DNA from: Oscillospiraceae bacterium
GTDB lineage: Bacteria; Bacillota; Clostridia; Oscillospirales; Ruminococcaceae
Reading direction: 5' to 3'
Assembly (NCBI GenBank): GCA_016291435.1
Contig: JAEEXH010000003.1
Span: 1-64,000, forward strand
Length of the DNA: 64,000 nt
The translations under genes and the position numbers were made by a program. Below the pieces are notes generated by a model. That model was not told the origin of the DNA. It was given only the letters and a program-made list of their open reading frames with translations, and made no database searches. Shown piece after piece: positions 52,579 to 62,560 of this stretch (position 1 is its first letter; every line of letters begins with the position of its first letter).

Positions 52579-53520
52579 TTATTCTGCGCGATAGTAACCG
52601 ATCACTTCATCCTTGTGTGTGAAGGATGCCATGAGCCTGCGCTGTTCCTGCACATCTATCGGCTGAAGCTCCGATTCGGTGAGCGGCTGCTTCGAGACCC
52701 ACGCCGCCGTCACATTGCAGTTTCCGTCAATTTCCAGCGCATACCAATAGCCGGTTCTGCGCAGATCGGGGAAATACTGCTCGATATACGCCTCCAGCGA
52801 ATCCGCTTCAAAGGTATCGCTCGCATGCGCAATATAATACCCCGCAGGCGGCAGCGGAAGCGACTTTTCGCCCATCTCGTCAGCAGCACTGTTTGCCGCA
52901 TTCACAACAAAGTGCGCTCCGGTGTTGATCGCAGACACCTTGCCATTCGCCACAAACTGATTCATCGCCTCAAACATCATGCACGCCCCCGCAAGGCATA
53001 GGAGCAGAAATCCGCCGCACCCAAGCGACCGCGCATGACTGTCGGATGCACGGGAAAGCGCTTCGCCCGCCGTCAGGATCTGTACGGCGTTTTCGCGGCG
53101 CCGTCTGTCATAGATCAGAATCACCAGAATGCCGACGGGGAAGCAGATCAGGCAGAGCAGCACCATCATCACGATCTGCCCCGCGTCAAACGGCTTCACC
53201 GGCACACTGCCCGGCGCATCCGCGGGGAGCGCATATTGCAGCTCCGGAATCGACGAGACCTGCTTCACAAACTGCTTCTGCTGCACAGAGAGCACAATCA
53301 CAAAGATCAGCGAGGCCGGCGGCATAAACATTGCGATCATCGAAAAGAGCCCGTAGCCCCATTGCTCCTGCGTGCCCGTCACAAGCACGCCGAGCGTCAC
53401 CAGCGAGAGCAGAATCGCTGCGGCAAGCCATGTGCGCTGCTTCCAGCGCCGCAGAAGCTCCTCGCATTCCATGCGCTGCGCATCGCTGAGCTTTTGCAGA
53501 GCAGCTTTCTCAGGGCTCAC
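52579..53520 (-). CDS. Multi-pass membrane protein of unknown function
   Basis: 313 residues. Four likely membrane segments: about 31-49, 55-78, 114-136 and 166-185, then an extracytoplasmic C-terminal domain of about 125 residues with AGYYIAHASDTFEADSLEAYIEQYFPDL. No known motif. Its ATG overlaps the stop of the upstream transporter gene (ATGA), so the two are coupled. Confidence 0.75.
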   Translation of the reverse strand: MSPEKAALQKLSDAQRMECEELLRRWKQRTWLAAAILLSLVTLGVLVTGTQEQWGYGLFSMIAMFMPPASLIFVIVLSVQQKQFVKQVSSIPELQYALPADAPGSVPVKPFDAGQIVMMVLLCLICFPVGILVILIYDRRRRENAVQILTAGEALSRASDSHARSLGCGGFLLLCLAGACMMFEAMNQFVANGKVSAINTGAHFVVNAANSAADEMGEKSLPLPPAGYYIAHASDTFEADSLEAYIEQYFPDLRRTGYWYALEIDGNCNVTAAWVSKQPLTESELQPIDVQEQRRLMASFTHKDEVIGYYRAE

Positions 53521-54932
53521 GGCTCCTCGCCCCCGTTTTCGGGCGCCGTGTCGGTGTCCGCTTCGGGCGCTGCATCTTTGTCCGCGTCTGCTGCCTCGTC
53601 CTCCGCAGAGGGCGCCTCAACCTTTGCCGCGCCTGCATCCGGCTTCGGCTCAAGGAATTCCGGCTCCTCCGTCTCCGCTGCATCCTCCGGCGGCGATGGC
53701 TTGTCCGCCCGCTGCAATTCATTGGTCATATAGTGCTTCGTTTCTCCGGGGAGCCCCTTCTTTTTCAGACGGGCTGCAAACACATCGGAGAGGAAGGTAT
53801 AAAGCGCCGCAAAGAGCGGGATAAACGCGACCATGCCGATGAATCCGAAGAGTCCGCCGCCGACCGAGATCGCGAAGAGCACCCAGAACATCGGAAGGCC
53901 CAGCGTGTCGCCGAGGATCTTCGGTCCGAGGATATTGCCGTCAAACTGCTGCAGCGCAAAAATGAAGATCGCGAACGGAATCGCCTTGCGCGGCTCGGAG
54001 AGCAGGATCAGCAGTCCGCTCGGCACCGCGCCGATGATCGGGCCGAAAAACGGGATGATATTCGTCACGCCGACAAAGATCGAAATGAGCGCCGCATAGG
54101 GCATGCCGAGGATCGTCATGCCGATAAAGCAGAGCAGGCCCATGATGAAGGAGTCGATGGTCTTGCCGGAGAGGAAGTGCATGAAAGTATAGCTGACATG
54201 CGAGCCGGCATTCAGGAAGGTGTGGACATGCTCCTCCGGCAGCAGCGCATAGAGCACCTTGCGTGCCTGCGCGAGATAGCGTTCCTTCTGCGAGAGCAGA
54301 TAGATCGCCAGCACCACGCCGAGCAGGAAATCGAGCACGGCACTGACGACCGACACGGCGCCGCTGGTCAGGGTCGTGATCAAGTTTGCGCCGCCGCCCG
54401 CAAGACTGTCGAGCTTCGGCTGGAACTGCGTCGCGAAGTTGTTGATGGAATCTGTCGCGGAGACCCAGAAGGAATTGAGCGATTCATAGAGCTGCGGCTG
54501 CGTCTCCTCAAGGATGCCGAGCCTCGTCTCGAACCAGTTGCTGATGCTTGCGAGATATTCCGGCAGATTGGTAAAGAGGTTCTTGATGCTGGAATAGAGC
54601 TCCGGCAGGATCGTTGCGATCAGGCCGACGAGCGCAAACACGAGGATCAGCACCGTGCCCGTCACGGAGAGCACGCGCGCGAGCTTCGGGTGCGGCGATT
54701 TGCGGTCGGTGAGCTTCTTGAATTTCTTTTCGAGCCACTCCTGCAGCGGGTTCAGCAGATAGGCGAGCACCAGGCCCCAGATGACCGGCGCAAACACGGA
54801 TATCAGCTTTTGCAGAACACCGAGCAGATCGGTGAAGCGCCAGACCGCGATCGCAATCAGCATACAGATTGTAAAGACAAGGATTGCCGTCCTTGCTGTG
54901 GCGCGGTGTTTTTCGTCAATGCGTACTCTCAT
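53517..54932 (-). CDS. AI-2E family transporter (YtvI/PerM type)
   Basis: 471 residues. Eight or so membrane segments, an FAPVIWGLVLAYLLNPLQEWLEKK start and the conserved GIIPFFGPIIG-like VTNIIPFFGPIIGAVPSGLLIL. The family includes exporters of quorum signals and Na+/H+ antiporters; the substrate cannot be told from sequence. The last 70 residues are a Glu/Asp/Ala-rich cytoplasmic tail not usual for the family. Confidence 0.88.
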   Translation of the reverse strand: MRVRIDEKHRATARTAILVFTICMLIAIAVWRFTDLLGVLQKLISVFAPVIWGLVLAYLLNPLQEWLEKKFKKLTDRKSPHPKLARVLSVTGTVLILVFALVGLIATILPELYSSIKNLFTNLPEYLASISNWFETRLGILEETQPQLYESLNSFWVSATDSINNFATQFQPKLDSLAGGGANLITTLTSGAVSVVSAVLDFLLGVVLAIYLLSQKERYLAQARKVLYALLPEEHVHTFLNAGSHVSYTFMHFLSGKTIDSFIMGLLCFIGMTILGMPYAALISIFVGVTNIIPFFGPIIGAVPSGLLILLSEPRKAIPFAIFIFALQQFDGNILGPKILGDTLGLPMFWVLFAISVGGGLFGFIGMVAFIPLFAALYTFLSDVFAARLKKKGLPGETKHYMTNELQRADKPSPPEDAAETEEPEFLEPKPDAGAAKVEAPSAEDEAADADKDAAPEADTDTAPENGGEEP

Positions 54933-55040
54933 GGGTACACATGCCCCCTCTCATGTCACAGTCATATCAGGATACTCTCTTTTATTATACATGAAAACCG
55001 CAAAAAAAGAAAGTCTTTTCATAAAAATTTAATCTGCACT

Positions 55041-55070
55041 TTGAAATTGCGGCGAACATACGTTTATAAT
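55041..55070 (+). promoter_or_regulatory. Possible upstream promoter for pcrA
   Basis: TTGAAA (55041-55046), 18 bases, TATAAT (55065-55070). The gene-free stretch 54933-55246 also holds a TATAAT on the other strand near 54985 for the transporter gene, without a clear -35. Confidence 0.55.
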
Positions 55071-55137
55071 TGAAATATCCGGCAGGAAGAACGCAATATT
55101 TCGGCAGTTTCACATGATGAAATTTCCGTTTCAGCCA

Positions 55138-55166
55138 TTGCATTTTCCGGCATTATATGATATAAT
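55138..55166 (+). promoter_or_regulatory. Promoter of pcrA
   Basis: TTGCAT (55138-55143), 17 bases, TATAAT (55161-55166). Start of transcription near 55173, about 75 nt before the chosen ATG. This also argues against translation starting at 55169. Confidence 0.78.
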
Positions 55167-55246
55167 AGATGTGTGTTGCCAAACGGCAGACACGAGAAAT
55201 CAGAGATCCGCTCTTTTTGACAGAAGCAAAGGAGTTTTCCGTACCC

Positions 55247-57622
55247 ATGCAAAGCATGACCGAACTGAAACAGGCGGCGCTGACACGGCTGCTCACACAG
55301 AAGGGGCTCAATCCCCCGCAGCAGGAAGCCGTGCGCACCGTGAAGGGACCCGTGAGCGTGCTGGCGGGCGCAGGCAGCGGCAAGACCACTGCCATCGTCA
55401 ACCGCATCGCGTTCATGATCCGATTCGGCGACGCCTATTACGGCGAAACGCCGTCCCTGCCGCCCGACGCAGAAAGCCGGCTCCGCGCCGTCGCAGAGGG
55501 CACCGAGCCCCCCGACGAGCTCCGTCTCGCCGAGCTGCTCGGCTTCGCGCCCATCGAGGGCTGGCGCATCCTCGCCATCACCTTCACCAACAAGGCAGCC
55601 GCAGAGCTCAAAACGCGCCTTGCCGCCATGCTCGGCGACGACGCCTCCGAGATCTGGGCGGCAACCTTCCACAGCGCATGCGTGCGCATCCTGCGGCAGC
55701 ATATCGACCGCCTCGGCTATGACAAGGGCTTTACAATCTACGACGCGGACGATGCGCTGAAAACCGTCACCGCCGTAATCTCCGAGCTCTCCGGGCAGGA
55801 CAGGACACGCGGCGTGCCGCTTGAAAAGGCATTCCCGCCGAAAATCGTCATCCGTGAAATCGGCAGGGCGAAGGACCGCCTCCGCACACCTGAGGATCTG
55901 CTCGCGGACGCCGAGGGCGACTACCGTTTGCAGAAGACCGCACAGATTTACGCCGCCTATCAGAAGCGGCTCCGCGAATCGAATGCCCTTGATTTCGACG
56001 ACATCATCATGCTGACGGTGCAGCTCTTCAAAGAGTGCCCCGATGTGCTGCAAAAGTATCAGAACCGCTGCCGCTATCTGCTCGTGGACGAGTATCAGGA
56101 CACGAACCCTGCGCAGTATGAGCTGATCCGTCTGCTTTCCGAAACGCATCACAATCTCTGCGTCGTCGGCGACGATGACCAGAGCATCTATAAATTCCGC
56201 GGCGCAACGATCGAGAATATCCTCTCCTTCGATGCGCAGTTTCCCGAGGCAAAGGTCATCCGGCTGGAGCAGAATTACCGCTCGACCGGCAGGATCCTTT
56301 CCGCCGCGAACTCCGTCATCCGCCACAACGAGCAGCGCAAGGACAAGACGCTCTGGACGGCTGCCGGCGACGGCGACAAGGTTCAGTGGGTGCGCGTGCA
56401 GGATCAGAATGACGAAGCGCGCTTTGTCACGGACACCGTGCTGGAGGGCATCCGGAAGGGCGGCAATTACCGCGACTTCGCCGTACTCTACCGCACACAT
56501 GCGCTCTCGAATACGCTGGAGCGGCATCTCGCGCAGGCGGGCATTCCCTACCGCATCTACGGCGGGCTCCGCTTCTTCGACCGCAAGGAGATCAAGGATA
56601 TCGTTGCCTATCTCTGCGTGATCAACAATCCCTTTGATATTCTCCGCTTTTCGCGCATCATCAATGAGCCGAAGCGCAAGATCGGCGCCGCGACCGTGCA
56701 GCATATCACGGATATTGCGCTCGACCTCGGCATCTCGCCGCTCGAGGTGCTGAAAACCTGCGGGGAATTCCCCGTGCTCGCAAGAAGCGCTGCCGCACTG
56801 ACAGCAGCCTCCGAGATGTTCGATGAGCTCCGCGAGGGCGCCGACACGCTCCCGCTCGACGAGCTCTATGATCTCGTGCTCCGCCGCACCGGCTACCTCA
56901 ACATGCTGGCCGCCGAGGGCGAGGAAGGCGAGGGACGCCTTGAGAACATCCGCGAGCTGAAAACCAGCGTACTTTCCTATATCTCCGCCGCCGAAAACGA
57001 GGGCGAGGATCCGACGCTTGAGGGCTTCCTGGAGGAGATCTCGCTCTACACCGATCAGGACAGAGCCGATGAATCCGCCGACGCGATGACGCTGATGACG
57101 ATTCATGCGGCAAAGGGTCTCGAATTTGAGAAGGTCTTTCTGATCGGCATGGAGGACGGCATCTTCCCAGGGCGCCGCAGCATGGATTCCCCCGAGGAGA
57201 TCGAGGAGGAGCGCCGCCTTGCCTATGTCGCGATCACCCGCGCAAAGCGCGAGCTTTACATCACGACGACCGCCTGGCGCATGCTCTACGGCGCAACCAA
57301 CTCCAACGGCGCCTCCCGCTTCTTAAAGGAGATGGATCCCGACGCCGTCGAAAAACAGGATCGCACCGCCGTCCGCCGTCCAGCGGCAGGCTCCGGCAGC
57401 AGCTTCACGGCAGCAGCGCCGCGCACAGCTTCCGCCGCAGAGTCCCCCGCAGCAGTCGATTTTGCCCCCGGAGACCGTGTGAAGCACAGCACCTTCGGCG
57501 AGGGCACTGTCTTAAGCTCCGTCAGCATGGCGGGCGATGCAATGCTGGAAATTGCCTTTGACAAATCCGGCACCAAGAAAATCATGGCGAAATACGCCAG
57601 AATCCGAAAGGTAACAACATGA
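55247..57622 (+). CDS. pcrA: ATP-dependent DNA helicase PcrA/UvrD
   Basis: 791 residues. Superfamily 1A 3'-5' helicase for repair and removal of recombinase from DNA. Walker A AGAGSGKT (Lys46), ITFTNKAAAELK, LVDEYQDTNPAQYEL, VGDDDQSIYKFRGA, EQNYRST and a C-terminal GDRVKHSTFGEGTVL domain, the PcrA polymerase-binding Tudor-like fold. About 45 extra residues (GETPSLPPDAESRL... to LRLAELLGF) stand between motifs I and Ia. Start: ATG 55247, with AAAGGAG 12 bases before; ATG 55256 is possible. Confidence 0.93.
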   Translation: MQSMTELKQAALTRLLTQKGLNPPQQEAVRTVKGPVSVLAGAGSGKTTAIVNRIAFMIRFGDAYYGETPSLPPDAESRLRAVAEGTEPPDELRLAELLGFAPIEGWRILAITFTNKAAAELKTRLAAMLGDDASEIWAATFHSACVRILRQHIDRLGYDKGFTIYDADDALKTVTAVISELSGQDRTRGVPLEKAFPPKIVIREIGRAKDRLRTPEDLLADAEGDYRLQKTAQIYAAYQKRLRESNALDFDDIIMLTVQLFKECPDVLQKYQNRCRYLLVDEYQDTNPAQYELIRLLSETHHNLCVVGDDDQSIYKFRGATIENILSFDAQFPEAKVIRLEQNYRSTGRILSAANSVIRHNEQRKDKTLWTAAGDGDKVQWVRVQDQNDEARFVTDTVLEGIRKGGNYRDFAVLYRTHALSNTLERHLAQAGIPYRIYGGLRFFDRKEIKDIVAYLCVINNPFDILRFSRIINEPKRKIGAATVQHITDIALDLGISPLEVLKTCGEFPVLARSAAALTAASEMFDELREGADTLPLDELYDLVLRRTGYLNMLAAEGEEGEGRLENIRELKTSVLSYISAAENEGEDPTLEGFLEEISLYTDQDRADESADAMTLMTIHAAKGLEFEKVFLIGMEDGIFPGRRSMDSPEEIEEERRLAYVAITRAKRELYITTTAWRMLYGATNSNGASRFLKEMDPDAVEKQDRTAVRRPAAGSGSSFTAAAPRTASAAESPAAVDFAPGDRVKHSTFGEGTVLSSVSMAGDAMLEIAFDKSGTKKIMAKYARIRKVTT

Positions 57623-59019
57623 GTACGACTACGATCAATCAGCCGGCAAAGACCGGCGGCGCAAAGACGCAGGGCAATCAGCCCATCACGATCGCGCTGA
57701 TCCGCGAAAAGCTCACCACGAGCCCCGGAAAGTACATCCTCTTCGGCGTGCAGTTTCTGCTCTCGCTCTTTACGGTGTTCTATCTGCGCGGCATCATCCT
57801 GTTTGCCTATAACAGCATCTTCTACCGGCTCGAAATCCCGGAGCTGACGGCAAAGAGCTACTGCTTCTCTGTCTCCGTCACCTGCTTTGAGTATGCACTG
57901 CTGATGCTGTTCACCCGAAGGCAGATTGTCACGCGGCTGGTCATCCTCTGTGCGATGCCGTTCTACTTCCCGATCTTCCTCTTCAATTATCAGCGGCTCG
58001 AGCTGGTCATCCCGCTCGGCATCCTGATCGTCGTGACCTATATTGCAAGCGGCACGAGCGAGGGCCCGAAAACGATCCTCGGCGCCGTGTTCCTGATGTT
58101 CTATATCATCGGTGCCGTCGTATTCTTCGTTGTGCAGAGCATCCTGACGCCGACTGTGTCCGACACGGTCATCAAGCGCGATGTCTCCCCGCTCGGCAAT
58201 TACCGCTATGAGGTCGTGCAGGAGATCGACCGCGCAGACGGCAACACCTATATTGCGATCGAGCCGAACGATGCCGACATCAAATACGAGCGCTCGGTCT
58301 GGCATGTCAAGGGCTTCAAGCAGACAATCTATCATGCACGCCCGCTCGACACCTGCACCTATGAATGGAGCACACAGGAACGCAGCCTGATCACCCAGAC
58401 GCTGCTCGCGATCAATCCCGACACAACCTTCACGCTGAATGCCGACCAGATGCGCATTCTCGGGCTCGATGCAGGCTTCACCAAGGAATACGAAGCCGAT
58501 GACCTCACCCGCATGCAGCTCCGCAAGCTCGGCTATCAGCTCAAGGGCGACAAGATCATTCAGCTTCTCGAAAAGGTGCTCCGCGATGATCTCATTGAGA
58601 TCGACAAGGACCGCATCCTCCGCTTCAACTTCGACCAGATGGTCTCGCTCGGGCTCAATCCGACCTATGATATGAAGCTCGCAGACCTCACCGACGAGGA
58701 TCTCGAAAAGCTCGGCGTGCCCGAGGAGACGGAGATCCTGCGCATGAACGGCAAGGTCGTTTTCCGGCAGTATATCGCTGTGCTGGAGGACACCTTCGAT
58801 GCCTCGAACCGCGAGCTGACTGCGCTGGTGCAGAGCAATGAGCTCCCCGAGGTCGATCCGGCGGGCGTGGATCTCGAGGAGATCCGCAGAAAGCGTGAGG
58901 AGGCTGCCAAGGCGACCGAAACCACGACCACCGCGACGGAAACCACAACCGAAAATACCGATACGACTGACATCACCGGCGGCGACACCACCGAGACCAC
59001 TGCTGCCGCTGCGCAGTAA
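57619..59019 (+). CDS. Membrane protein with Thr-rich tail, unknown function
   Basis: 466 residues. Five likely membrane segments between about 38 and 175, then a soluble part with two similar stretches (NADQMRILGLDAGFTKEYEADDLTRMQLRKLGY; NFDQMVSLGLNPTYDMKLADLTDEDLEKLGV) spaced about 65 residues apart, an internal repeat. The C-terminal 50 residues are Thr/Glu/Ala low complexity. ATG overlaps the pcrA stop (ATGA). Not recognised. Confidence 0.75.
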   Translation: MSTTTINQPAKTGGAKTQGNQPITIALIREKLTTSPGKYILFGVQFLLSLFTVFYLRGIILFAYNSIFYRLEIPELTAKSYCFSVSVTCFEYALLMLFTRRQIVTRLVILCAMPFYFPIFLFNYQRLELVIPLGILIVVTYIASGTSEGPKTILGAVFLMFYIIGAVVFFVVQSILTPTVSDTVIKRDVSPLGNYRYEVVQEIDRADGNTYIAIEPNDADIKYERSVWHVKGFKQTIYHARPLDTCTYEWSTQERSLITQTLLAINPDTTFTLNADQMRILGLDAGFTKEYEADDLTRMQLRKLGYQLKGDKIIQLLEKVLRDDLIEIDKDRILRFNFDQMVSLGLNPTYDMKLADLTDEDLEKLGVPEETEILRMNGKVVFRQYIAVLEDTFDASNRELTALVQSNELPEVDPAGVDLEEIRRKREEAAKATETTTTATETTTENTDTTDITGGDTTETTAAAAQ

Positions 59020-59068
59020 TCCCCCACCGTGCATCCGGCGCAGACTGTGCGCCTGCAAATAAAAATAA

Positions 59069-59088
59069 CCGGAGCGGCAAGACTCCGG
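59069..59088 (+). promoter_or_regulatory. Hairpin directly before the xylA ribosome binding site
   Basis: CCGGAG (59069-59074)/CTCCGG (59083-59088) ends 2 bases before AGGAGG (59091-59096). A second hairpin, GGCGCA/TGCGCC, is at 59037-59053. Together they fill the 85-base xylA leader gap. They could affect translation or protect a processed 5' end; no xylose repressor site is recognised. Confidence 0.4.
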
Positions 59089-59104
59089 CAAGGAGGTTAC
59101 CATC

Positions 59105-60430
59105 ATGAGCGAATTTTTCCCGACAATCGGCAAGATCCCCTATGAGGGCAAGGATTCCAAGACCCCGCTGGCATTCAAGTATTACAATCCCGATGAGATC
59201 ATCGACGGCAAGCCCATGCGCGAGCACCTGAAGTTTGCGCTGAGCTGGTGGCACACGATGGGCGGCGACGGCACCGATATGTTCGGCGTCGGCACTGCGG
59301 ACAAGACCTGGGGCGAGTCGGCTCCCGAAGCGCGTGCAAAGGCAAAGGTCGATGCCGCGTTCGAGATCATGACAAAGCTCTCCATCGACTACTTCTGCTT
59401 CCATGACCGCGACCTCTCGCCGGAATACGGCACGCTCGCAGAGACCAACGCAAAGCTCGACGAGATCGTGGACTACATCGCAGAGAAGATGAAGGCGGAT
59501 CCCTCGAAGAAGCTGCTCTGGGGCACCGCAAAGGCGTTCGATCACCCGCGCTACATGCACGGTGCAGGCACCTCCCCCTCCGCAGATGTCTTTGCCTATG
59601 CAGCCGCACAGATCAAGAAGGCGATCGACGCAACCATCAAGCTCGGCGGCAAGGGCTATGTCTTCTGGGGCGGCAGAGAGGGCTATGAGACCCTGCTGAA
59701 CACCAACTACGCACTCGAGCAGGACAACATGGCAAGACTGCTCAAAATGGCAGTTGCCTACGCACGCTCGAAGGGCTATGACGGCGACTTCTACATCGAG
59801 CCGAAGCCGAAGGAGCCGACCAAGCATCAGTATGACTTCGACACCGCGACCGTGCTCGGCTTCCTTCAGAAGTACGGCCTCTGGGACGATTTCTTCATGA
59901 ACATCGAGGCAAACCACGCAACCCTCGCACAGCACACCTTCCAGCATGAGCTCAGAGTCGCACGCGAAAACGGCAAGTTCGGCTCCATCGACGCGAACCA
60001 GGGCGATGCGCTGCTCGGATGGGACACCGACCAGTTCCCGACCAACATCTATGATGCGACCCTCTGCATGTATGAGGTCATCAAGGCGGGCGGCTTCACG
60101 AACGGCGGCCTGAACTTCGACGCAAAGGCACGCCGCGGCTCCTTCACCCCGGAGGATATCTTCCTCAGCTACATCGCCGGTATGGATACCTTCGCACTCG
60201 GCTTCAAGGCTGCGCGTGCGCTCATCGCAGACGGCAGACTCGATCAGTTCGTCGCAGACCGCTACAAGAGCTGGACGACCGGCATCGGCAAGGATATCAT
60301 CGACGGCAAGGCAGACTTTGAGTCCCTCGAGAAGTATGCGCTCGAGAAGGGCGAGGTCACCGATTCGCTCACGAGCGGCAGACAGGAAATGCTCGAGGCG
60401 ATCATCAACAACGTGCTTTTTACACTGTAA
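59105..60430 (+). CDS. xylA: Xylose isomerase
   Basis: 441 residues, the longer class II type. Converts D-xylose to D-xylulose with two divalent metals. Catalytic [11 protein letters not shown] (His near 101), [32 protein letters not shown] and [19 protein letters not shown] carry the metal and sugar ligands. Strong AGGAGG with 8-base spacing. Followed by a membrane protein gene and xylB. Confidence 0.97.
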   Translation: MSEFFPTIGKIPYEGKDSKTPLAFKYYNPDEIIDGKPMREHLKFALSWWHTMGGDGTDMFGVGTADKTWGESAPEARAKAKVDAAFEIMTKLSIDYFCFHDRDLSPEYGTLAETNAKLDEIVDYIAEKMKADPSKKLLWGTAKAFDHPRYMHGAGTSPSADVFAYAAAQIKKAIDATIKLGGKGYVFWGGREGYETLLNTNYALEQDNMARLLKMAVAYARSKGYDGDFYIEPKPKEPTKHQYDFDTATVLGFLQKYGLWDDFFMNIEANHATLAQHTFQHELRVARENGKFGSIDANQGDALLGWDTDQFPTNIYDATLCMYEVIKAGGFTNGGLNFDAKARRGSFTPEDIFLSYIAGMDTFALGFKAARALIADGRLDQFVADRYKSWTTGIGKDIIDGKADFESLEKYALEKGEVTDSLTSGRQEMLEAIINNVLFTL

Positions 60431-60443
60431 GATTATGATGCGG

Positions 60444-60486
60444 ATGCAGGCGGAGAGCGATCTCCGTCTGCATGTCGCGGTTTTTT
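60444..60486 (+). terminator. Terminator-like hairpin after xylA
   Basis: ATGCAGGCGGAGA (60444-60456) pairs with TCTCCGTCTGCAT (60461-60473), 13 bp with one G-U. A run of six T follows after 7 bases (60481-60486). The distance may allow partial read-through to xylB. Confidence 0.6.
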
Positions 60487-60509
60487 GAGATCTACGCGGG
60501 AGGCGCTGT

Positions 60510-61040
60510 ATGTCTGAGGAAAGGGAAATCATCCGCGAGGCGCAGCGGCAGATCCGCGAACAGCTCCGCGCAGAATCGAAACTGCGTGCGCGGCAGTATA
60601 CACCGCAGCAGATCCGCGCCGTGCGCCGGCTGTTTCTCTTTACGGTGCTCTTTGCGCTCGTCTTCGCGGCCGTGGAATTCGGGCAGTATCTCCCGTTTTA
60701 TCCGAAGGGCGCCTATCTGAAGCAGCAGTGCACAATCGTCTCGATTGAGCCGCGCAGCGTGTCCCGTTCGTATGATAATGTCGGCATCTGGCAGGCAGCG
60801 GACGGCACACAGTACAGACTCACCGAGAGCCGGCAGGATTATGTCGGCAGAACCGAAATGCTGTATACATTCCGCAGCGATGCGATCCGCATGCAGTATG
60901 AGATCCCGCGTGCATGGTTTCTCTGGTGCCTGACAATCCTTGTAATCCTCACGCTGTTTGCACTGGAGCTATGGTGGTATATCAAATATAAACAGAACCG
61001 CAGCCTGACAGAAGGTGCGGCGAAAGGGGTAGAACCATGA
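60510..61040 (+). CDS. Small membrane protein between xylA and xylB
   Basis: 176 residues. A charged helical N-terminus (REIIREAQRQIREQLRAESKLRARQ), membrane segment about 43-62, an extracytoplasmic domain of about 70 residues (CTIVSIEPRSVSRSYDN, ADGTQYRLTESRQDYVG) and a second membrane segment about 133-153. No known motif. Its stop overlaps the xylB start by 4 bases, so it is expressed with xylB. Confidence 0.75.
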   Translation: MSEEREIIREAQRQIREQLRAESKLRARQYTPQQIRAVRRLFLFTVLFALVFAAVEFGQYLPFYPKGAYLKQQCTIVSIEPRSVSRSYDNVGIWQAADGTQYRLTESRQDYVGRTEMLYTFRSDAIRMQYEIPRAWFLWCLTILVILTLFALELWWYIKYKQNRSLTEGAAKGVEP

Positions 61041-62560
61041 CCTATTATCTCGGCGTGGATATCGGTACCAGCGGCACGAAGACCGTGCTGTTTGATGTGC
61101 AGGGTACCGCAATCGCTTCTGAAACCGAAGAATATCCGCTCTATCAGCCGCAGAACGGCTACGCAGAGCAGGAGCCCGCAGACTGGGCAAATGCTGTGCT
61201 GCACACCATCGCGGCGGTGATGAAAAAGAGCGGTGTCGATAAAAATGATGTGAAGGGCATCGGTCTCTCCGGGCAAATGCACGGACTTGTGATGCTCGAC
61301 GGGGAAAACAATGTCATCCGGCGCTCAATCATCTGGTGCGACCAGAGAACCGCGAAGGAATGCGAAGAGATCACGGAGAAGGTGGGCGCAGAGCGTCTCA
61401 TCGAGATCACCGCGAACCCGGCACTCACAGGCTTCACGGCTTCCAAGATCCTCTGGGTGCGGAATCACGAGCCGGAAAATTACGCAAAATGTGCACATAT
61501 CCTGCTGCCGAAGGACTATATCCGCTTCATCCTCACCGGCGAATACGCCACCGAGGTCTCGGATGCGTCCGGCATGCAGCTTCTCGATATCCCGAACCGC
61601 TGCTGGTCGGATGAAGTGCTCCGGAAGCTCGGCATCGACAAGGCGCTGCTCGGCAAGGTCTATGAGTCGCCGGAGATCACCGGCACGCTCACCGCAGAAG
61701 CCGCCGCAAAGACGGGTCTCTGCGCAGGCACGCCGGTTGTCGGCGGTGCGGGCGACAATGCTGCCGCTGCGATCGGAACGGGCGTTGCCGAGGACGGCAG
61801 GGCATTCACGACCATCGGCACCAGCGGCGTGGTCTTCGCGCACAGCTCGCAGATCTCCATTGATCCGAAGGGCAGAGTGCATACCTTCTGCTGTGCCGTG
61901 CCCGGCTGCTGGCATGTGATGGGCGTCACGCAGGGCGCGGGGCTCTCGCTCAAGTGGTTCCGCGATCAGTTCTGTGATGCCGAAAAGCAGACCGCAAAGG
62001 GCATGGGCGTCGATGAATACTATTTAATGGACAAGGAAGCTGAGCAGTCGCCGATCGGCGCAAACCGCCTGCTCTATCTCCCCTATCTCATGGGCGAGCG
62101 CACCCCGCATCTCGATGCGAACGCACGCGGCGTCTTCTTCGGGCTCTCTGCGATGCACGAGAAGCGCGACCTGCTCAGAGCCGTCATGGAGGGCGTCACC
62201 TACTCCCTGCGCGACTGCCTGGAGGTCTTCCGCGAAATGAAAATTGATGTGGACAGCATGATGGCATGCGGCGGCGGCGGCTCCTCTCCGCTCTGGAGAC
62301 AGATGCTCGCCGACCTCTTCGGCTGCACGATCGGCACGACAAAATCGAAGGAGGGTCCGGCGCTGGGCGTCGCCATCCTCGCGATGGTCGGCACAGGTGC
62401 ATATGCCTCTGTCCCGGAAGCCTGCCGCGCAATCGTCGGCACCGACAAGACCTGCGCGCCGAACGCCGACGCAATGCCGGTCTATGAGCAATACTATCAG
62501 CTTTACCGCAAGATCTATCCGCAGCTGAAAACACAGTTCGCGGAGCTGGCGGCGCTGTGA
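61037..62560 (+). CDS. xylB: Xylulokinase
   Basis: 507 residues, FGGY carbohydrate kinase. Phosphorylates D-xylulose to feed the pentose phosphate path. LGVDIGTSGTKTVLFD at the start is the phosphate loop; GLSGQMHGLVMLD carries the sugar-binding Met-His pair; GAGDNAAAAIGTG and CGGGGSSPLWRQMLADLFG are the C-terminal ATP motifs. Start overlaps the upstream membrane protein gene. Confidence 0.96.
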   Translation: MTYYLGVDIGTSGTKTVLFDVQGTAIASETEEYPLYQPQNGYAEQEPADWANAVLHTIAAVMKKSGVDKNDVKGIGLSGQMHGLVMLDGENNVIRRSIIWCDQRTAKECEEITEKVGAERLIEITANPALTGFTASKILWVRNHEPENYAKCAHILLPKDYIRFILTGEYATEVSDASGMQLLDIPNRCWSDEVLRKLGIDKALLGKVYESPEITGTLTAEAAAKTGLCAGTPVVGGAGDNAAAAIGTGVAEDGRAFTTIGTSGVVFAHSSQISIDPKGRVHTFCCAVPGCWHVMGVTQGAGLSLKWFRDQFCDAEKQTAKGMGVDEYYLMDKEAEQSPIGANRLLYLPYLMGERTPHLDANARGVFFGLSAMHEKRDLLRAVMEGVTYSLRDCLEVFREMKIDVDSMMACGGGGSSPLWRQMLADLFGCTIGTTKSKEGPALGVAILAMVGTGAYASVPEACRAIVGTDKTCAPNADAMPVYEQYYQLYRKIYPQLKTQFAELAAL

